Shown: positions 23,881 through 38,100, counted from the first letter of the stretch. The stretch is 64,000 nt of DNA from Pelobates cultripes (GCA_933207985.1 OW240921.1:4308552-4372551); one strand, 5' to 3'. Numbers and translations: made by a program. Notes: generated by a model from the letters alone, not told the origin.

Positions 23881-24867
23881 ATGTGTGGCAGAAATGCCTC
23901 TGCCACCTGTTATTGGAGGGGCCTGCTTGCCAGCCTACTGCCAAAAGCCTACGGCCCTTTAAAAACATATGTGATTTATGTACTTTTGTAATCCATAAGG
24001 AGTTGCCCTAATTCCCTGGAACTGTTTTGGTCATAGGACCATGTCCACAGCCAGTCAAAATTATGACTTCAATAAAATCCTGAACACCTGAACCGACCTG
24101 GGTGATATTTGGTTATGTTGGTCCCCCCGAACAGGGCTATTAGGGTATATGACTTTTGTGGGGTTTCCGTGTGTTTTAGTAGCACTTTTGGGGTGTTGTT
24201 GTATAGAGATGTCGAGAAACGTCCGCAAACTTCTAGCAAACGCTTCGCCACGGTTCGCCACGAGCTGTTTGCGGCGAACTCCGGTCAGCTGACACGTCCC
24301 GGCCAATCTCCAGCAGAGCCTCCCTCCCAGACCCTCCTACTTCCTGGACAGCATCCAAGTTGAAACATGGATGCTGTCCAGGAAGTAGGAGGGTCTGGGA
24401 GGGAGGGTCTGCTGGAGATTGGCCGGGACGTGTCAGCTGACCGGAGTTCACCATGAACAGCTCGTGGCGAACCGTGGCGAACTGTTCGCGAGAAGTTCGC
24501 GGACGGTTCGCGACATCTCTATTGTTGTATTGCATGTTTCTGGTACTAAGAGATAATTTAATGATATGATTGTGTACTCAAGTAATTATGTCCCAGGCAC
24601 AGGAGAGGGATTGACCTATTTTGTAAGGGAGTGTGCTGGTCCTGAGAGCCAATGTAATTGTGTGTATGTTTTTACTGTAGGCTACTCTCAGGTCCATGCC
24701 TCTTGCATGGGGACCTGCATATAAGGCCAGTTGTGGCTGCCAATAAATGAGTTCCTGCCAACCCTCAACATAGAGTCTCATCTCATGTGTAGGGGGAACA
24801 GCTGTATCTGCTCTGGGGATTGCTATATCAATATACACCTCTGGGCTCTTGTAAGAGCAGCCTGCTA
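23881..24867 (+). mobile_element. LTR (copy 2), interrupted by a hAT-like MITE
   Basis: It starts TGTGGCAGAAATGCCTCTGC like copy 1. Downstream it has a TATA-like GCATATAAGG (24717) and a polyadenylation-type CAATAAATGAG (24741), then a candidate end GCCTGCTACA (24867), giving TG...CA boundaries. Removing the nested MITE at 24204-24521 leaves about 660 bp, a usual LTR size. Confidence 0.55.
24204..24521. mobile_element. hAT-like foldback MITE, near-perfect palindrome
   Basis: The ends are TAGAGATGTCG and CGACATCTCTA, flanked by the 8-bp direct repeat TTGTTGTA (24196-24203 and 24522-24529). The two arms mirror each other almost throughout, meeting near 24362 around GGATGCTGTCCAGGAAGTAG. An 8-bp target duplication with TAG...CTA ends fits hAT. 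A second member lies at 48374-48515. Confidence 0.85.
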
Positions 24868-25517
24868 CACTCTCTGGAGTAGGAGAGGTCTGCCCACTGG
24901 ATGCTGGATCCTGGTCTTGGATCCAGGGAGGGTGGAGGACGGCGACACCTCAGACAAGCTGTAATGCTGGAAGTGGGGACTACGGTGCTGATGGTGTCTG
25001 GAGGAGTGCTTGGAAGTACTCGGAGGTACTAGGAAGAGGTGATTGGCAGGCCATACATATCGCTTTAAGTTACATGAAAATAGAAGAAATTACCAGGTTA
25101 CCAAGAGGACTTATTCCATGGTGGATTAAATTGCTATTCTTTTTTTTTTTTTATTCTGTTCACTGCTAATTATAAGAGCCTTGAGTACCTGGTTTAATTA
25201 GCTCCGTGAAGATAAACTCTAGAGGCAGCAATTGCCCAGAGAACCTGCCTTGTAATGACTTCTCATTGAGCTGCATTGGGAAGTCTGTGATTGGACAGTC
25301 ACAGAAAGTCTGGGTGGGGTTAGAAGAGGAGGGCTTGCCAAGGCTGCAGACAAAAGGTTGTCTTGAAAAATGCTGAATTTAATGCATGTATGTTTTAATT
25401 TGGACTATATCTATAAACAGTGAATACATATTTTATTATTTAGGCAGTGGAGTATCCTTTTAATGTCACTGTATACAGTATCATATGGTGCTTACATCTC
25501 GTTCTGCTGGAGGTTAC
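24868..25517. other. No gene recognised
   Basis: The first part, up to about 25050, is G-rich and may be leader sequence of the LTR element. The rest is AT-rich without motif. Confidence 0.35.
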
Positions 25518-27868
25518 TTAATCCCTTCAGGACCGTCAGCAGTAAAACGTGCATTTGGACCGCTGATGGTCCTGAGCCGTCATGCTGAAAAACGGGCTGC
25601 GGGAAGCGATCAAAGATCGCTCCCGCCGGTATTACACTGTAACTATCTGCCAGACATCCCAGGCAGATAGTAACAGCCAACTGTGGCGTGTGAGCGATCC
25701 TGTAATTTTTTTTTCCTCTTAAAGGGTTAAAAAAAAAATAATCTGTGTCTTGGTCTATCTTGGTCTGTCTTTGTCTGTCAGTTTCCTTCCCCCAAATCTC
25801 CATTAGATTTTTGTGACAGGAGTTAGTTTAGGGATTGCAGTTTAGTCTGTTTTAGTAAAAAAAAAAAAAAAAAAAAAGAAATTTTGTGTGTTTGTAATTT
25901 GTTTTAGTTGTGTGTAAAACATGCAGCGTATGTATAACTTGCAGGAGGCATATGCCTTCTTGGCGTCAGACTCTGACGCCACTGACACTGCATCAGATTT
26001 TGACCCAGGTCAGTTTTCTGACACGTCTAGTCAAGTCTAGACACTGTCATCTGTGTGTGAGCACAATGTGAAGGAGGACTGGGTACCTCCACAGTTAGCC
26101 AAGCCCAACTTTTAGTGCCAACGCAGGCATTAATGTTAATATGGATGGCTTCTCCCCAATGCAGTGTGTAGAACTATTTTTAGGAGATACCATCTGGGAG
26201 GAGATTGCTTCAAAGACTAACTTGTATTGATAACAATCCAGGTAGCTATACAGTCAGGAAGCATGACTGGCATCCCAAAGATGTCCCAGAGCTTAAAAAA
26301 TTCTGGGCTCTTACAATGCTCGTGGGGATTATAAAGAAGCCATCGATTCGCTCATACTGGAGCACCAACCCAATAATGTCTAGTCCAGTATTCTCCCAAA
26401 CCGTGCTGAACATATTGGGGTGTTGTTTGGCAGTGACACATAACAGGATCTGTTAATTCATGCCTAAAGTACAATGTGTGTGACAAAGAAACAAAAAAAG
26501 ATTACTACCCAAAAGTTTGACAATGGCTGGTGGTAGAATTCAGTGCATGAAACGTGTTAAAATACCACCATTTAAAATACCCTGGGTTGTCTACTTTTCA
26601 AAAATATATGGTTTGATGGGGGTAAAATACATTGGCTCAAATGGGACATGGGCGCAGGTTGATTACATGTCAAAATTCCCGGTTGGGAAACTGATCAGCG
26701 CACCTGCCAAATGTGGCATTTTAGCCCCCAAAGAACCCAACAGGCCTATGCATGGGTGGTATCACTGTACTCGGGAAATGTTGCTGAACACATATTGGGG
26801 TGTTGTTTGGCAGTAACACATAATAGAATCTGTTAATTCATGCCTAAATACAATGTGTGTGAAAAAAACAAACATTTTTAATAACTCAATGTTTGACAAA
26901 AGCCTGGTGTTAGAATTAGTGCATGGAAAGTGTTAAAATATCACCATGTGAAATACCCTAGGGTGTCTACTTTTCAAAAATATATGGTTTGATGGGGGTA
27001 AAATACATTGGCCGGCTTCAAAAATGTCCCAAATAGGACATGCAAGCAGGTTGACTACATGTCAAAATTCCAAGATGGGAAACTGATATGTGCACCTGCC
27101 AAATGTGGCCTTTTAGCCCCCAAACAACCCAACACACCTATACTATACATGGTATCTCTGTACTTGGGAGATGTTGCTGAATACGTATTGGGGTGTTGTT
27201 TGGCAGTGACACCTAACAGAATCTGTGAACTTATACCTGAATTGCAATGTATGTGAAAACATTTTTTTAAAAAGATTACTACCCAAAAGTTTGACAAAGG
27301 TTTGTGGTAAAATGGCTGCATAGAAAGTATCAAAATATTCTTAGATGAATACCCTGGGTTATCTAGTTTAAGAAAAATATATACATGTGGGCTGTTTTGT
27401 GGAGATTTATGACATAACAGTGTTACAATGTCACTATTGATACATTTGAAAAATGTACATTTTGAAACAGCAATTTCCTACTTGTACTTATAGCCCTATA
27501 ACTTGCAAATAAAAGCAAAAAAAAAAAAACACAAACATTGGGTATTTTTAAACCAAAAAAGACAAACTTTTGAATCTATTTAGCAGTTTTTCATCCAATT
27601 TTGTAGATCAGTAAAAGATTTTTGAAGTAAAAGTAAAAAAAAAATTTTTTTTTAAATTTTTCACCATATTTTATTTATTTATTTTTTAAATTAAATTATA
27701 TGACATGATAAATAGTATGTAAAGAAAGCCCAATATATAGTTTGTATCGGAACAGTAAATGAGAGAGCGGAAAATTACAGCTAAACACAAACACCACAAA
27801 AGTGTTAAAATAGCCCTGGTCCTTAACGTACACACATCACAAAAACAGTCCGGTCCTGAAGGGGTTAA
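25518..27868 (+). mobile_element. Defective piggyBac element
   Basis: TTAA at both ends (25518-25521, 27865-27868) bounds inverted repeats CCCTTCAGGACCG and CGGTCCTGAAGGGG. The transposase start is at 25921 (MQRMYNLQEAYAFLASDSD, acidic N-terminus) and stops after about 39 codons. A DDE_Tnp_1_7 piece lies at 26205-26456 (WHPKDVPELKKFWALTMLVG, IIKKPSIRSYWS). The catalytic core beyond this is gone. It is replaced by two and a half direct repeats of about 380-395 bp, each starting near TATTGGGGTGTTGTTTGGCA (26413, 26793, 27186). The element cannot code for transposase. Confidence 0.85.
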
Positions 27869-28738
27869 AAAGGGCAGATATTACTAAACCTTGCACCTTT
27901 AGGCTTATGTAGGAAACATTGCTTATACTGCATTAAGTTATATTCTAGAAATAATGGACCCATTAGTAAGGTAGACCTCTTGGTCATCATACAGACAGAC
28001 TAGTATAATTTCTACATATGCATAAAAAATATATGAAATTAATCACGCCTGTCTAGGGATATACACCATCGTAATGAGAAAACTACAGGAGACACACGAG
28101 ACACATGGAGGAAGGCCCCTCCCATTTATTGGAAGCCAGACCCTCCCATTTGGAAGAATTAGGTTCAAGGTGCAATGGAGATTCTTTGGATGCAGAATGA
28201 TTTGCAATATGTTGGACTCTGTAGGGTTTGGTGAGCAGATGTGGAAAGAGTTTTGGGATGCAGAAGTGTTCATAGAACTTGAGGGTCAGTTTCAGGAGAG
28301 ACATTTGGGAGCCAGATGTGAATACAGTTTGGAATGACGAATGGTTTTCAGGACTTGGGGAATGTGTTTCAAAAGAGGTGGAATTTGAAAAGCGAATCCA
28401 GAGATGTCTTTGGGTGGAGAATTGTTTGCAGTCCAGGAAATATTCATTTTAGGGTATAGGTGTTTATTGAACAAACCTTTTAATGTGTGCAGTGTGGGTA
28501 GATAGATTATTATTGCAATCCAGCATTCATTCCCAACGCTCAATAAGACACCAATACATGTGCGGTTAGTAGTAATGGAGTTTATTGCATGAAATAGACA
28601 GGAATAGGAAGATTTTTTCAAATCTCTTAAATGCATTTCTAACACCAACCAGACTTCACCAGAACCCTTAAGCATGTGTTCAACCCTCCGTTCCAAAACA
28701 AAAATCGCAAGATATGCATTCTAGAAACACCAATAGGT

Positions 28739-28744
28739 TTTATT
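28739..28744 (-). terminator. Candidate polyadenylation signal AATAAA
   Basis: First canonical signal downstream of the stop codon of the FCGBP-like gene. It has a T-rich downstream element and would give a 3' UTR of about 430 nt. Confidence 0.4.
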
Positions 28745-29151
28745 CAGATGAGTCACATTACTTGTGTTTTTGCTATCAAGGGGCATTGTAGTCCCTTTTG
28801 AACCTAGTGTTGTAATGTAAAACATTGCAGTTCCAGAGAAACTGATTTTCCTTAACATGGCAGTGATCAGATCTGTGGGTTGTGAGATGATTAAACCAGA
28901 TTATGGACATTCTATTTTAGCCCTGCACTCTGGCAATACAGAATACATTACAATAATCCATGAGTGAACACAGAACGGGTGATGTAAGTTCTTAAATTGA
29001 TAAACATATGGGCTTTTCCTTTTAGACATCGGAGAGGTAATTGTCGTTAGATCACCCAGTATCTTCAGTTTCAGTGATTGTTGCTTTAAATTGGAACTTG
29101 TAGTTTTGTCTTTGAATTTACTTTTATCGGGTGCGTTCTTTGCCGTTTCTT
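28740..29151 (-). other. fcgbp: Probable 3' UTR of the FCGBP-like gene
   Basis: Follows the TAA stop at 29154-29152 in the last exon. The first AATAAA on this strand lies at 28744-28739, with a T/GT-rich stretch (TTTTTGTTTTGG) about 30 nt further on. Further AATAAA copies at about 28586 and 28468 could serve instead. The extent is inferred. Confidence 0.4.
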
Positions 29152-29161
29152 TTACGCATTA
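29152..29161 (-). CDS. fcgbp: FCGBP-like exon 21: last 10 coding bases
   Basis: Acceptor TTTTGTCCCTTTCAG is the best in the region. The exon starts TAATGCGTAA. With TG from exon 20 it reads Cys-Asn-Ala-stop, giving the C-terminus DFYSCNA. The alternative is a stop at TGG-TGA without splicing. The 3' UTR continues downstream. Confidence 0.65.
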
Positions 29162-32100
29162 CTGAAAGGGACAAAACAGAAAACCATTAGTTTATTTAAT
29201 AAATCTAAACCTTTCAGACAGACATTCTGCCTATAATAGATATTTTATTAAATTATATGCCACAATTGCTCTGTATAAAAGATCAAAAATATTGTTTCTA
29301 TTTTTAATAGTGTGAAAAAACAGACAGATTAATTTACTTATTGCTGAACTTTAGTTAATTGCAAGATTTAGATTAAAATATAATTTTGTTACATTTGTCC
29401 AACCAGCCATTATGTCGTTTGGTTTTCGATTTATTGCAATGCACGTTTTTGTTTTTATTCCCCTACAAACAGAGCTCTAAATGCATTACGTCTAAACGAT
29501 TCTACTTAAAGTTAAATCACAGATATCAAAAGTATCTCGAAATGTGAAGTAAAAGCAGGAAGCGCTAAAGGCGAATATAGATGATTCAGTTACCTTATGA
29601 TAATCTAAAGGCTGCCTTTGTTTACATTGCACTTACATTTTTCTATTGTATTATGCAAATGTTTAATATTATCACGGTATTCCAACAAGGGGCTATTCCT
29701 GCACACCATGCCGAGTCTCGTATAATGTACATCATACACAAGAAATACAACACGTTGAAATGAAGTCCCACTGTATTCTCTTATAGTCAACTATATTTCA
29801 TGTGGAATTAGTTACCCAGGCACAAAAAAAACAAAACAAACAGTTATTTTAAAATATTCTAGGTAGGTTGTATAGGTGTGAATCACTTGATGAATGTTAT
29901 AGAGAGTTACTCACCAGCTGTAGAAATCCTGAGCAGTCCATGATGTTATGAGCTGCACTATGTTGGCAGCCGACTTCCCTGCAGGAGTAAGAAGGTCGTC
30001 AGCTTTGTTTCCATTGAAGTTTCCGCACGCTCCACATACACGCTCAGACAGTTCCTCAGACACGCGCACGCTCAGGTTTCCAGTGTCGCTGAAATCAATC
30101 TTCACTGTTGAGCCAATCGCAACGAAAACAGAGTTGTCCTTTCTGGTCGCACTAAGGATTCCAGTAAGCTGAACCGGTAAGCTTACAGAGCGTCCATTGA
30201 CCTGGAACATCAACATTGAACCATTTAGGGAAATTAAATAAATAAATACAATATAATCATTTTAATGTTTGAGAGCTATTTTTTTCAAGATAAATCCGAT
30301 TTGTATCAAACATCAGTAGCTAAAACTGGCAATGCACACTGTGGGCCATACCAAGTTGGGAATGTGGGAAACTACAGAAATCAGTGTAAGGGTACGTAAG
30401 TAACTCCATAATATTTATTTAGATTTAATAATAACGTACAAAAAGGTGTTGTGTGTTAAAAACACTTATTAATCAAATATTCTTCAATTAGTAGCCGCTA
30501 CCGCACTCATACCGGACTGAGGAAGCCAACGAATGGTGAAACACATTTCTGGAGGATAAGAGACTTTATTATAATGGTCTATTTTTTCATATTGCACTAT
30601 ATCTTTGTTGTTTTTATTAATATAATAAAGTCATACTTTTTTAATACCATTACCTGAGTTCCTGCACTTATAAAATAAGGTGTTGTCATCCATCATACAA
30701 AGCTACAATACTGAGCCAGGATTTAGGCTCCACGTTTGTGAGTATAACTATTACTACTCATAAGTTTGTCTCTGAAAAGCAATATTACACTATTTCCCAA
30801 AAATAATTTTACTCTGAGATACATCACTGGATAAAGGGATGAATTATAAGACATAATATGGGAGAAGGGAGAGGTTGCCCAAACTGACCCAAAAGCCATA
30901 CACAGAAGAGCTAGGTGGATTAGCTCTGAAACATGTGAGTGTTCCATATAAGATTTTGCACCTTAAAATAAATAATAAGGTTTTTACACTATTGTCTACT
31001 ATTTTTCTATTTAAGGCAGGCTTCCCCAAACTCCAGCCCTCCAGATCTTGCTGAACTACAACTCCCATGATTCTCAGCCTATTACATTCATAGAATCATG
31101 GGAGTTGTAGTTCAGCAACATCTGGAGGGCCGGAGTTTGGGGAAGCCTGGTTTAAGGTATAGTTGCTGGTTTACCACAAATTTTCATCAAAGCCAGTTAA
31201 GTAACTCATTGAAGTATTGAACTAAACACAGATCTGTACACTTGTTGCACTTTAAAAGGTATATAGAGCTCCACTGTTTTTTATTGAAATGTATTTAGAT
31301 TTAGCTAAACTAACACATTTGAACTGAATCCTAGTTTTCTCTCTAATTAAGTAACTTACCCAAATCTCCTTGTCTTTGGAGATTGTAACTAAGCCACCGC
31401 GATGGAAGATGTGAAGCCTAGATACTGATGTCCCTGCTCTTCCACAGTTCTGAATATCAGCAATGACCCTGATCTGCTGATCTTCATCTGCTTTGCATAG
31501 AGAGACCACTTCAAATGGACCAGTTCCTACGGGTCCTCCTGAAAGACCATCAAACGTGACAAACTTCTGTGGGTTTAGAGTACATTCTCCTTCCACCAAG
31601 AAACAACCTCGAATTCCATTTCTTAGACCACAGCGTTCATTTGCGTTGCATGATATAGCCTGACAGACCACACCTCCAGCGCTGCATTTACATCTTTGGC
31701 TGCAATCCAGAGTTACAAAGGATTCTCCATCCTGTTTAATAGAAAAAAAATCAATTCTACATATTGATATCAGAACATATATTGAAATCCTATTGGAGAA
31801 TGTGTATTCAGCAATTTTTATATTTCACTAGTTTTATACTGATAAAATTCCCCTACGAATTCATCTATAATTCTTAGAAAACTAGAGGATTCAGGGTATA
31901 ATCTAAAATTCAGACATCATATAAAGTAATAAAACTTGTAATAACGCTTTGCTCGCCTTGTGATGCCATGCAGACATTTACCTTTCTTGCCTTACTTATG
32001 CAGGAGCAAGAAGAATGCAAACTGTGCTGTGGTATCAGTTATAGACATATGAGACATCATGTCATCTCTATAGACTACAAAGACACTTCACTTCGTCCTC

Positions 32101-35100
32101 TCCAGAAAGGGGTTCTATTCCTGTGAAACTATGTTCATCGTAATTCCCATCCCCCAAAAAAGTTCTAAATGTAACCGTTATAATAAAACCAAACATACAT
32201 ACATGTACCATTTCTTGAAAGATATCTAAAATATGTTCAGAAATGCTTTGGAATACTAAAGATACATAAAAAAAAAATTCTGAACCTCAATATATATTTC
32301 AAATAGAATATCATTATCATTCTTAAATTGTAATGGCGTGTGCAGACCATATACATATAAAGCACGATAGGTCAACAAATCGAGACTTACACTGAGGTAT
32401 CTTCCATTAAAGGTGCATCCACATTTGTCCATTGTGACACACTCCTCTCCATCGAAGGTGTAGCCGGCGTTGCACTCACAGCCCTCAAAGCAACGCGTCG
32501 TGCAGGTTGTCTGCGATGAGATGCCAGAGCAGGTACCTTCACAAGTACGTGTGCAAAGCTCATAATGACTATTGGCCTGGCAGGAGAAAGCTGGGAAATC
32601 CAGAATAAATTGAAATAAGTGTGAATTCTAAATATAACAATTTGAAGGTAGATGTGTGAACAAAAGGTTACATACTTAATCTGTACATTGAGTTTATTGC
32701 TCTCAGGACGATATGTGGTGTTAGTCTATTACAAACTTACGCTTTCTATTTCATAATTGAATGATCCCACCAAATATGAACAGGACACATACAGAGAGAG
32801 CTGCCGACACCAACTATGTCAGGCATTGCACAAGATGTATGTGAGCCAGATAACAATTACTGGGTCATCATTGGTCTTTTAGGGGTAAAGGATGTGGTGT
32901 CATAGTTTAACCCTTATATCTAGAGATATCGGACATCGGCAAAACAGTCACCATCTAGACTTGTGGATTTGGTTTCAAACAAATCGCAATTCATCCAATT
33001 TTACTCGCAGTTCAATCTAGTAGTGACCAATAGAGGTGGAAAAAGAGAAGAAATAAAAGCCTTAAGTTTATACTAGATTTAATAGATAATATGGAAAACA
33101 TTATTTTTTTGCTCCTCCTTGTTTACCCCCTCTATTGGTGACTTCTTCTCACTTGATCTGTGAACCGAAATAGTGGTAATATGCATTTACCCTTATATCG
33201 TAACATATATTCAGAAAATGGATATTTATTTTATCAGTCACTATATGTATGGGTTTAGAATCTATGAAGCAATTGCAAAGATGGCCACCAATTTCTGTAA
33301 TCCTATTAAGTCTTTAAAATAAATAAAATATCAGATGACCGTTAATTTGAGGGAAATTCTTTCCCCTGGCAATAGTTGCCATGTGTTTGTTCAATGGGAT
33401 GCCAAGCCAAGTTCTCATTGAATGTGTCTTTATCTCACCAAACAGGCATTGCAAGCATATTGGAGACTTGGCGCAAGCAAGTAGTCCTGATGAGCTGAAG
33501 TTAGAATTACATATTTTTCTACTTGGTACTTACGACAGAAGGTAGGTGATCTCCAAGTGCCAATGGCAACGCCAACAGTGTGACACGCCGCTGCGTATGA
33601 TTGTATGCTCTTGCATACGACACCGTCATTGCCGTTGACAGCACAGGCATCATAAGCACAGTGGTTAAAGTATTCCACGGGGCTGATTTTGGAATGACAC
33701 GCTTTGAAAGGCCCAGCTGGGTCAGTGATCATGCCACAAGAGGTTGTTGCCTTGTAGGGTTGGAGTTTGGTTGCATCGCACACAGCACACTGATCTGTGC
33801 AACCATCACTGCACTTGGCACCAGCAATGCTCACTTTCCAGGCTGCTCCAAATTCATTGACATTTCTAACAACCTGAGAACTGGGGAGCTGGTACTCATC
33901 TGTTTTGTCCCCGTTGAAGTTGCCACAAAGGCCTCCCAGTTTGCCACGGTATGTTCCAGGAATACTTAAGATGACATGGTAAACTGTGTCATAAAGAACT
34001 TTCATTCCAAAGTCAGTCTGTAAGACAATATTGCTTCCTTCCTGATTCACGGAGATGTCTCCATCACCAATAACTAATGGCAATGTCTGTATCTCTCCAT
34101 CAACCTGTCAACACAAAAGAAAATCAAAACCAGAGCATGGTCAAAAAACAAGACATCAAACACCTTTTTCCTCTAATTTGTGTATTTTTTCAAAATGTTA
34201 CTATGTGTATCCGATATGTACTAATCGGTCTATATGATCATCAATTGACGAAGTTGTTATGACATCAAAATCTACTATGCAATATTGGAGCTAATACAGC
34301 AAACTGATATTGGAAATAAACACTATGTAGAAAAGTGGTTTGAAAACGTTAGATTAAAATAAATTAGCAATGAAATTGCATTGTTGTAGGTGTTTGATAA
34401 TCCACGTGTATTCATTTTTGGTGGATTTCTCTCAAAATGTCATAATGTGGATAACACTGAGGATAACATGCAAATACATACATTATTTCTGTATACTTAC
34501 TTTTACTTTCCATTTCATTCCTCTTTCGATTGCCACCGAGTAGCCATACACAGAAACTACAACCAGTCTTGTCACCGCAACTTGGCCATTGCCATAGCTT
34601 TCATTCTCAACCACCACAGAGAATTTCTCCAGTCGGGGATCATCTGCCACCACCTTTGAGAGGATGTAGGTGCATGTGCCTTGGAAGTCAAAAGTGAGGC
34701 CATCAAAAGAAATGTAGTGTGGGTCTCCATTAGCAACACAGCGCCCACAATCCTTAGCATGGCAGCCACGCACTCCATTGACAACGGTGCATTCCTCTTC
34801 AGGTTTACATGTTTCAGCCTGGCATTTGACATTCCCGTTCTCCCCACACTGACATCTCTGATTGCACTGGCCTTCAGCAAAGAAAACTTCATTCTTCTGG
34901 TAATATTTGCCCTGGTAGACACAACCACACTGGGCAAGAGGAACACACTTGTGACCGCTCATCATGAAGCCATTATTGCAGTAACAGCCTTCTTTGCAAG
35001 ATGACTGACAGCCAGTAGGGGCAGCTAGACCATGACAGGTAACGGGACAGCTATCTCCACACAATTCATAGTGAGTGTTTATTGGGCAGGATGGTGCTAT

Positions 35101-38100
35101 AGGAGGCAAGAAAAAAAATAAAAGTAGGGCATTTAATACATTTAAAAAGACAATCACTTTTTAATAGTTATAAGGAAAACTTTCAAAAAAAAAAGAAATA
35201 CGCACTTTGATTTATATACTGTGGAAATATTTAATTTTCCATTATTTTTTACAAATCAAAAACTGGAGGGCAATTGTAGACGTCACAGATCCACATGAAT
35301 AATTACCATTTATTTTCGCTGAGTAAAAAGAAATAGTGATCTCACAAACTTAGGCAATGAAAAGTGGTCACAAAGTTCTTTTTTTAAAAGTGGGGGCAAT
35401 CAAATGGAAACTAATGGAACTATTAGGCATATTCCATTGGGGACTCATCCTCGTTTACTCTTTTTGTTTTTAAACAGAACATTAGGTTTGATATTCTAAA
35501 CTGAGACTAATAGGTTATACACAACTTACGACAGAAGGCATCTGATCTCCATTCTTGGATCTGGACGCCAGCATCTTGGCAAGCAGATACGTAGAAGCCT
35601 ATAGCAGTACAGAATGAGGACGAGTGACCTTTGTATTGGCATGCGTCGAACACACAGTTGTTGAAATAAGGTGTTGGATCAACGACTGAGCGACATTCCT
35701 TAAAAGGCCCATTGGTCTTTGTGAGGATCCCGCAGTATTTTTCAGCCTTGTATGCTTCTTTCTGAGCTTCTGTGCACAGCGGACAGGTCCCAGTACATTC
35801 TGGGCTGCACCCTTGAACTTCAGCCACTTTCCAGCTATTACCAAACTGCACAGCAGTGCCTGCCGCTCCTCCTGTCTTCATGGTGAAATCGTCATTGGGA
35901 TTCTTGTTATTGTTGCCACACAAACCACCAACTGCATTGGAATAGGTGCTTGGTACAGTAACAGTGACGTAGCTGCTCCAGTCATAGGTGATGGTCACAT
36001 CAAAATCTGTTTTTATGACGCCTTGGCTGCCACTGACGTAAGCAGCAATTTTGTTGTTTTGATAATAGAATGGTAAGGCAGTTGCAATGCCATCAATCTA
36101 AAAAATATAAACAAATGCATTAGATTGTTAATAGAATTATGAAGCAAAATAACAAGGCTGAACTTGAGGGACGCAAGTCTCTTTTGTAACTATGTAACAA
36201 ATTAGAATAGGATTTGGTAAAATTGAGCAGGCTGGTTTATCACAAATATATTGAGTAAGAGTTGGGCTCTATAAAATGTGATATATCAAATTTGGAATAT
36301 CCTCTAAGCCAGCATCATGATAATATGGGTGACATGAACGTTCAATCAGTACCCACATTTCCATGGTGCCGCTGTTTCAACCAGTTTCTCCTCTTTCCCC
36401 TTATTGTCTAATACTTCCTCCCCCCTAGTTAGTGAGAAGAACACTTTTTGTAATACATTTAGACCAGTGGGACTTCTGTATTGGTTTCAGGAAAAAGCAA
36501 AACAAGGAAACTTAACAAGAAATTCTTCCTTGATTTAACTTGTGCGAATATACAACAAATGAACAATTATGTGTTTTTAGCCTAAATATGATGAATGGAT
36601 ATTTCGTTCTGTAAGTATTAGTTGTGATTTCATTGTACTTTAGCTGTAAACTTATACACAAGTAAATATCAATAGATTCTCCTTGAATCTCTGAATAATA
36701 TGTGAATGAATTTCATACACTGTTCAAACTAATAACGTAGATGTGTAATACTTTAACCACAAACATATTTTGTTCCTTTGTTTAATAAATATATTAATGT
36801 ATTATGTTGCTTATCCCATTATACATATTTTCTCAGCTAGATGTGTAATGGTACGTACCAAAATACGACGTGGGTAGTCCAGGCTAAGGGTTAATGTCAT
36901 CCCATAGATATCTACAGATACAACTTTAGTGTAAGACACTGCTTTGTTTCCACGGTTGTTATTCTGAACGTTGACTGTAAAACGGGTAAGAGATGCATCG
37001 CTGGAGGTTACTCCTACTAGTTGGTATACACAGGTACCCATAAAGTCAAATCTCTTGCCATCGAATGTTGTGTAGTGAGGATCACCAGATGCAGAACATG
37101 TTGAGTAGCTAATGGGCTGGCATCCACGGACTCCATTCACCACCATGCACCTCTCACTTGCTTTACAACTTGTTTCTTTACAAGTCACCATTCCCAGAGT
37201 TGGGTCACATTTGCAAAGTACATGGCAGTTGTCATCAGACCAGAATTCCTGGTTAGGCTGGTAATAGGCACCATTGTAGTTACAACCACAACTTGCAACC
37301 GGGACACATTTATCAGCACTGAGGACAAAGCCATCGTTACATTGGCAAGTCTCCACGCAATCATCAGTGCATCGAGCTGGGGCCGTTCTATCAGTACAAC
37401 TTGCTGGACAGGCATTTCCACAGAATTCATAGTGACTGTTTGCTGGACAGGGCTGGGCTGAAATTAAATATGCATTTTATTACAGGAAATGCCTTGATTT
37501 TTCACAGTAATTCAAACGAGAGATTCCTGACCCATTAAGAACATTTTTGTTAAGCATTAGCTGAGCTTCGTCAAGCTTCATCTATGACTTTATTTTTGTA
37601 TTATATTAGCATATTGTTTTACTATATTTACTCTTATGATCTAATAATAGAGAGACAGAGAAAGAGGTAGAGAAATATAGCAGTTGATGGAATCAGGCAC
37701 AATTGATCATTAATATTAAAAGTTACATTGTTTTAGATTCCTGACTTACCACAACCAGAAGGTGTCCTCCAGTCATAGATTTTAACCCCTTGCTTCCTGC
37801 ATGTGTTGGCGTAGGCATTAAGAGCTTGACACAGGAATTGTTTGGCTCCACCCTGAATGCAGACGTCATAAAGACAGTTGTCGAAGAAATTATCTGGATT
37901 AACTTTGGCGTGACATTCCCTGAAGGGACCATCTACAGGTTTACTGATGAGACCACAGAAATCATTGTTTCCATACAGGTTCTTTTTGCTGTCATCACAA
38001 GTTGGGCAGACTCCACGGCAGACATCCCAGCAGAATGGATCCCTGTCATTGACTTTCCAGCTTTTGGCCCAGTCTATGACTGAAGTGACTGGCTTATTAT

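Noticed and set aside
23064..23906. 280-codon open frame on the minus strand.
   Set aside because: It is antisense to the tandem peptide repeats of the LTR element and mirrors their period; no domain is recognised.
28074..28696. Open frames on both strands downstream of the FCGBP-like gene.
   Set aside because: No recognisable domain; the region overlaps the expected 3' UTR or downstream DNA and shows no splice support.
29912..29914. In-frame TGA after exon 20 as the natural stop.
   Set aside because: The TGA lies within a consensus donor GTGAGT and a strong downstream acceptor continues the frame; kept as the alternative, not the main call.
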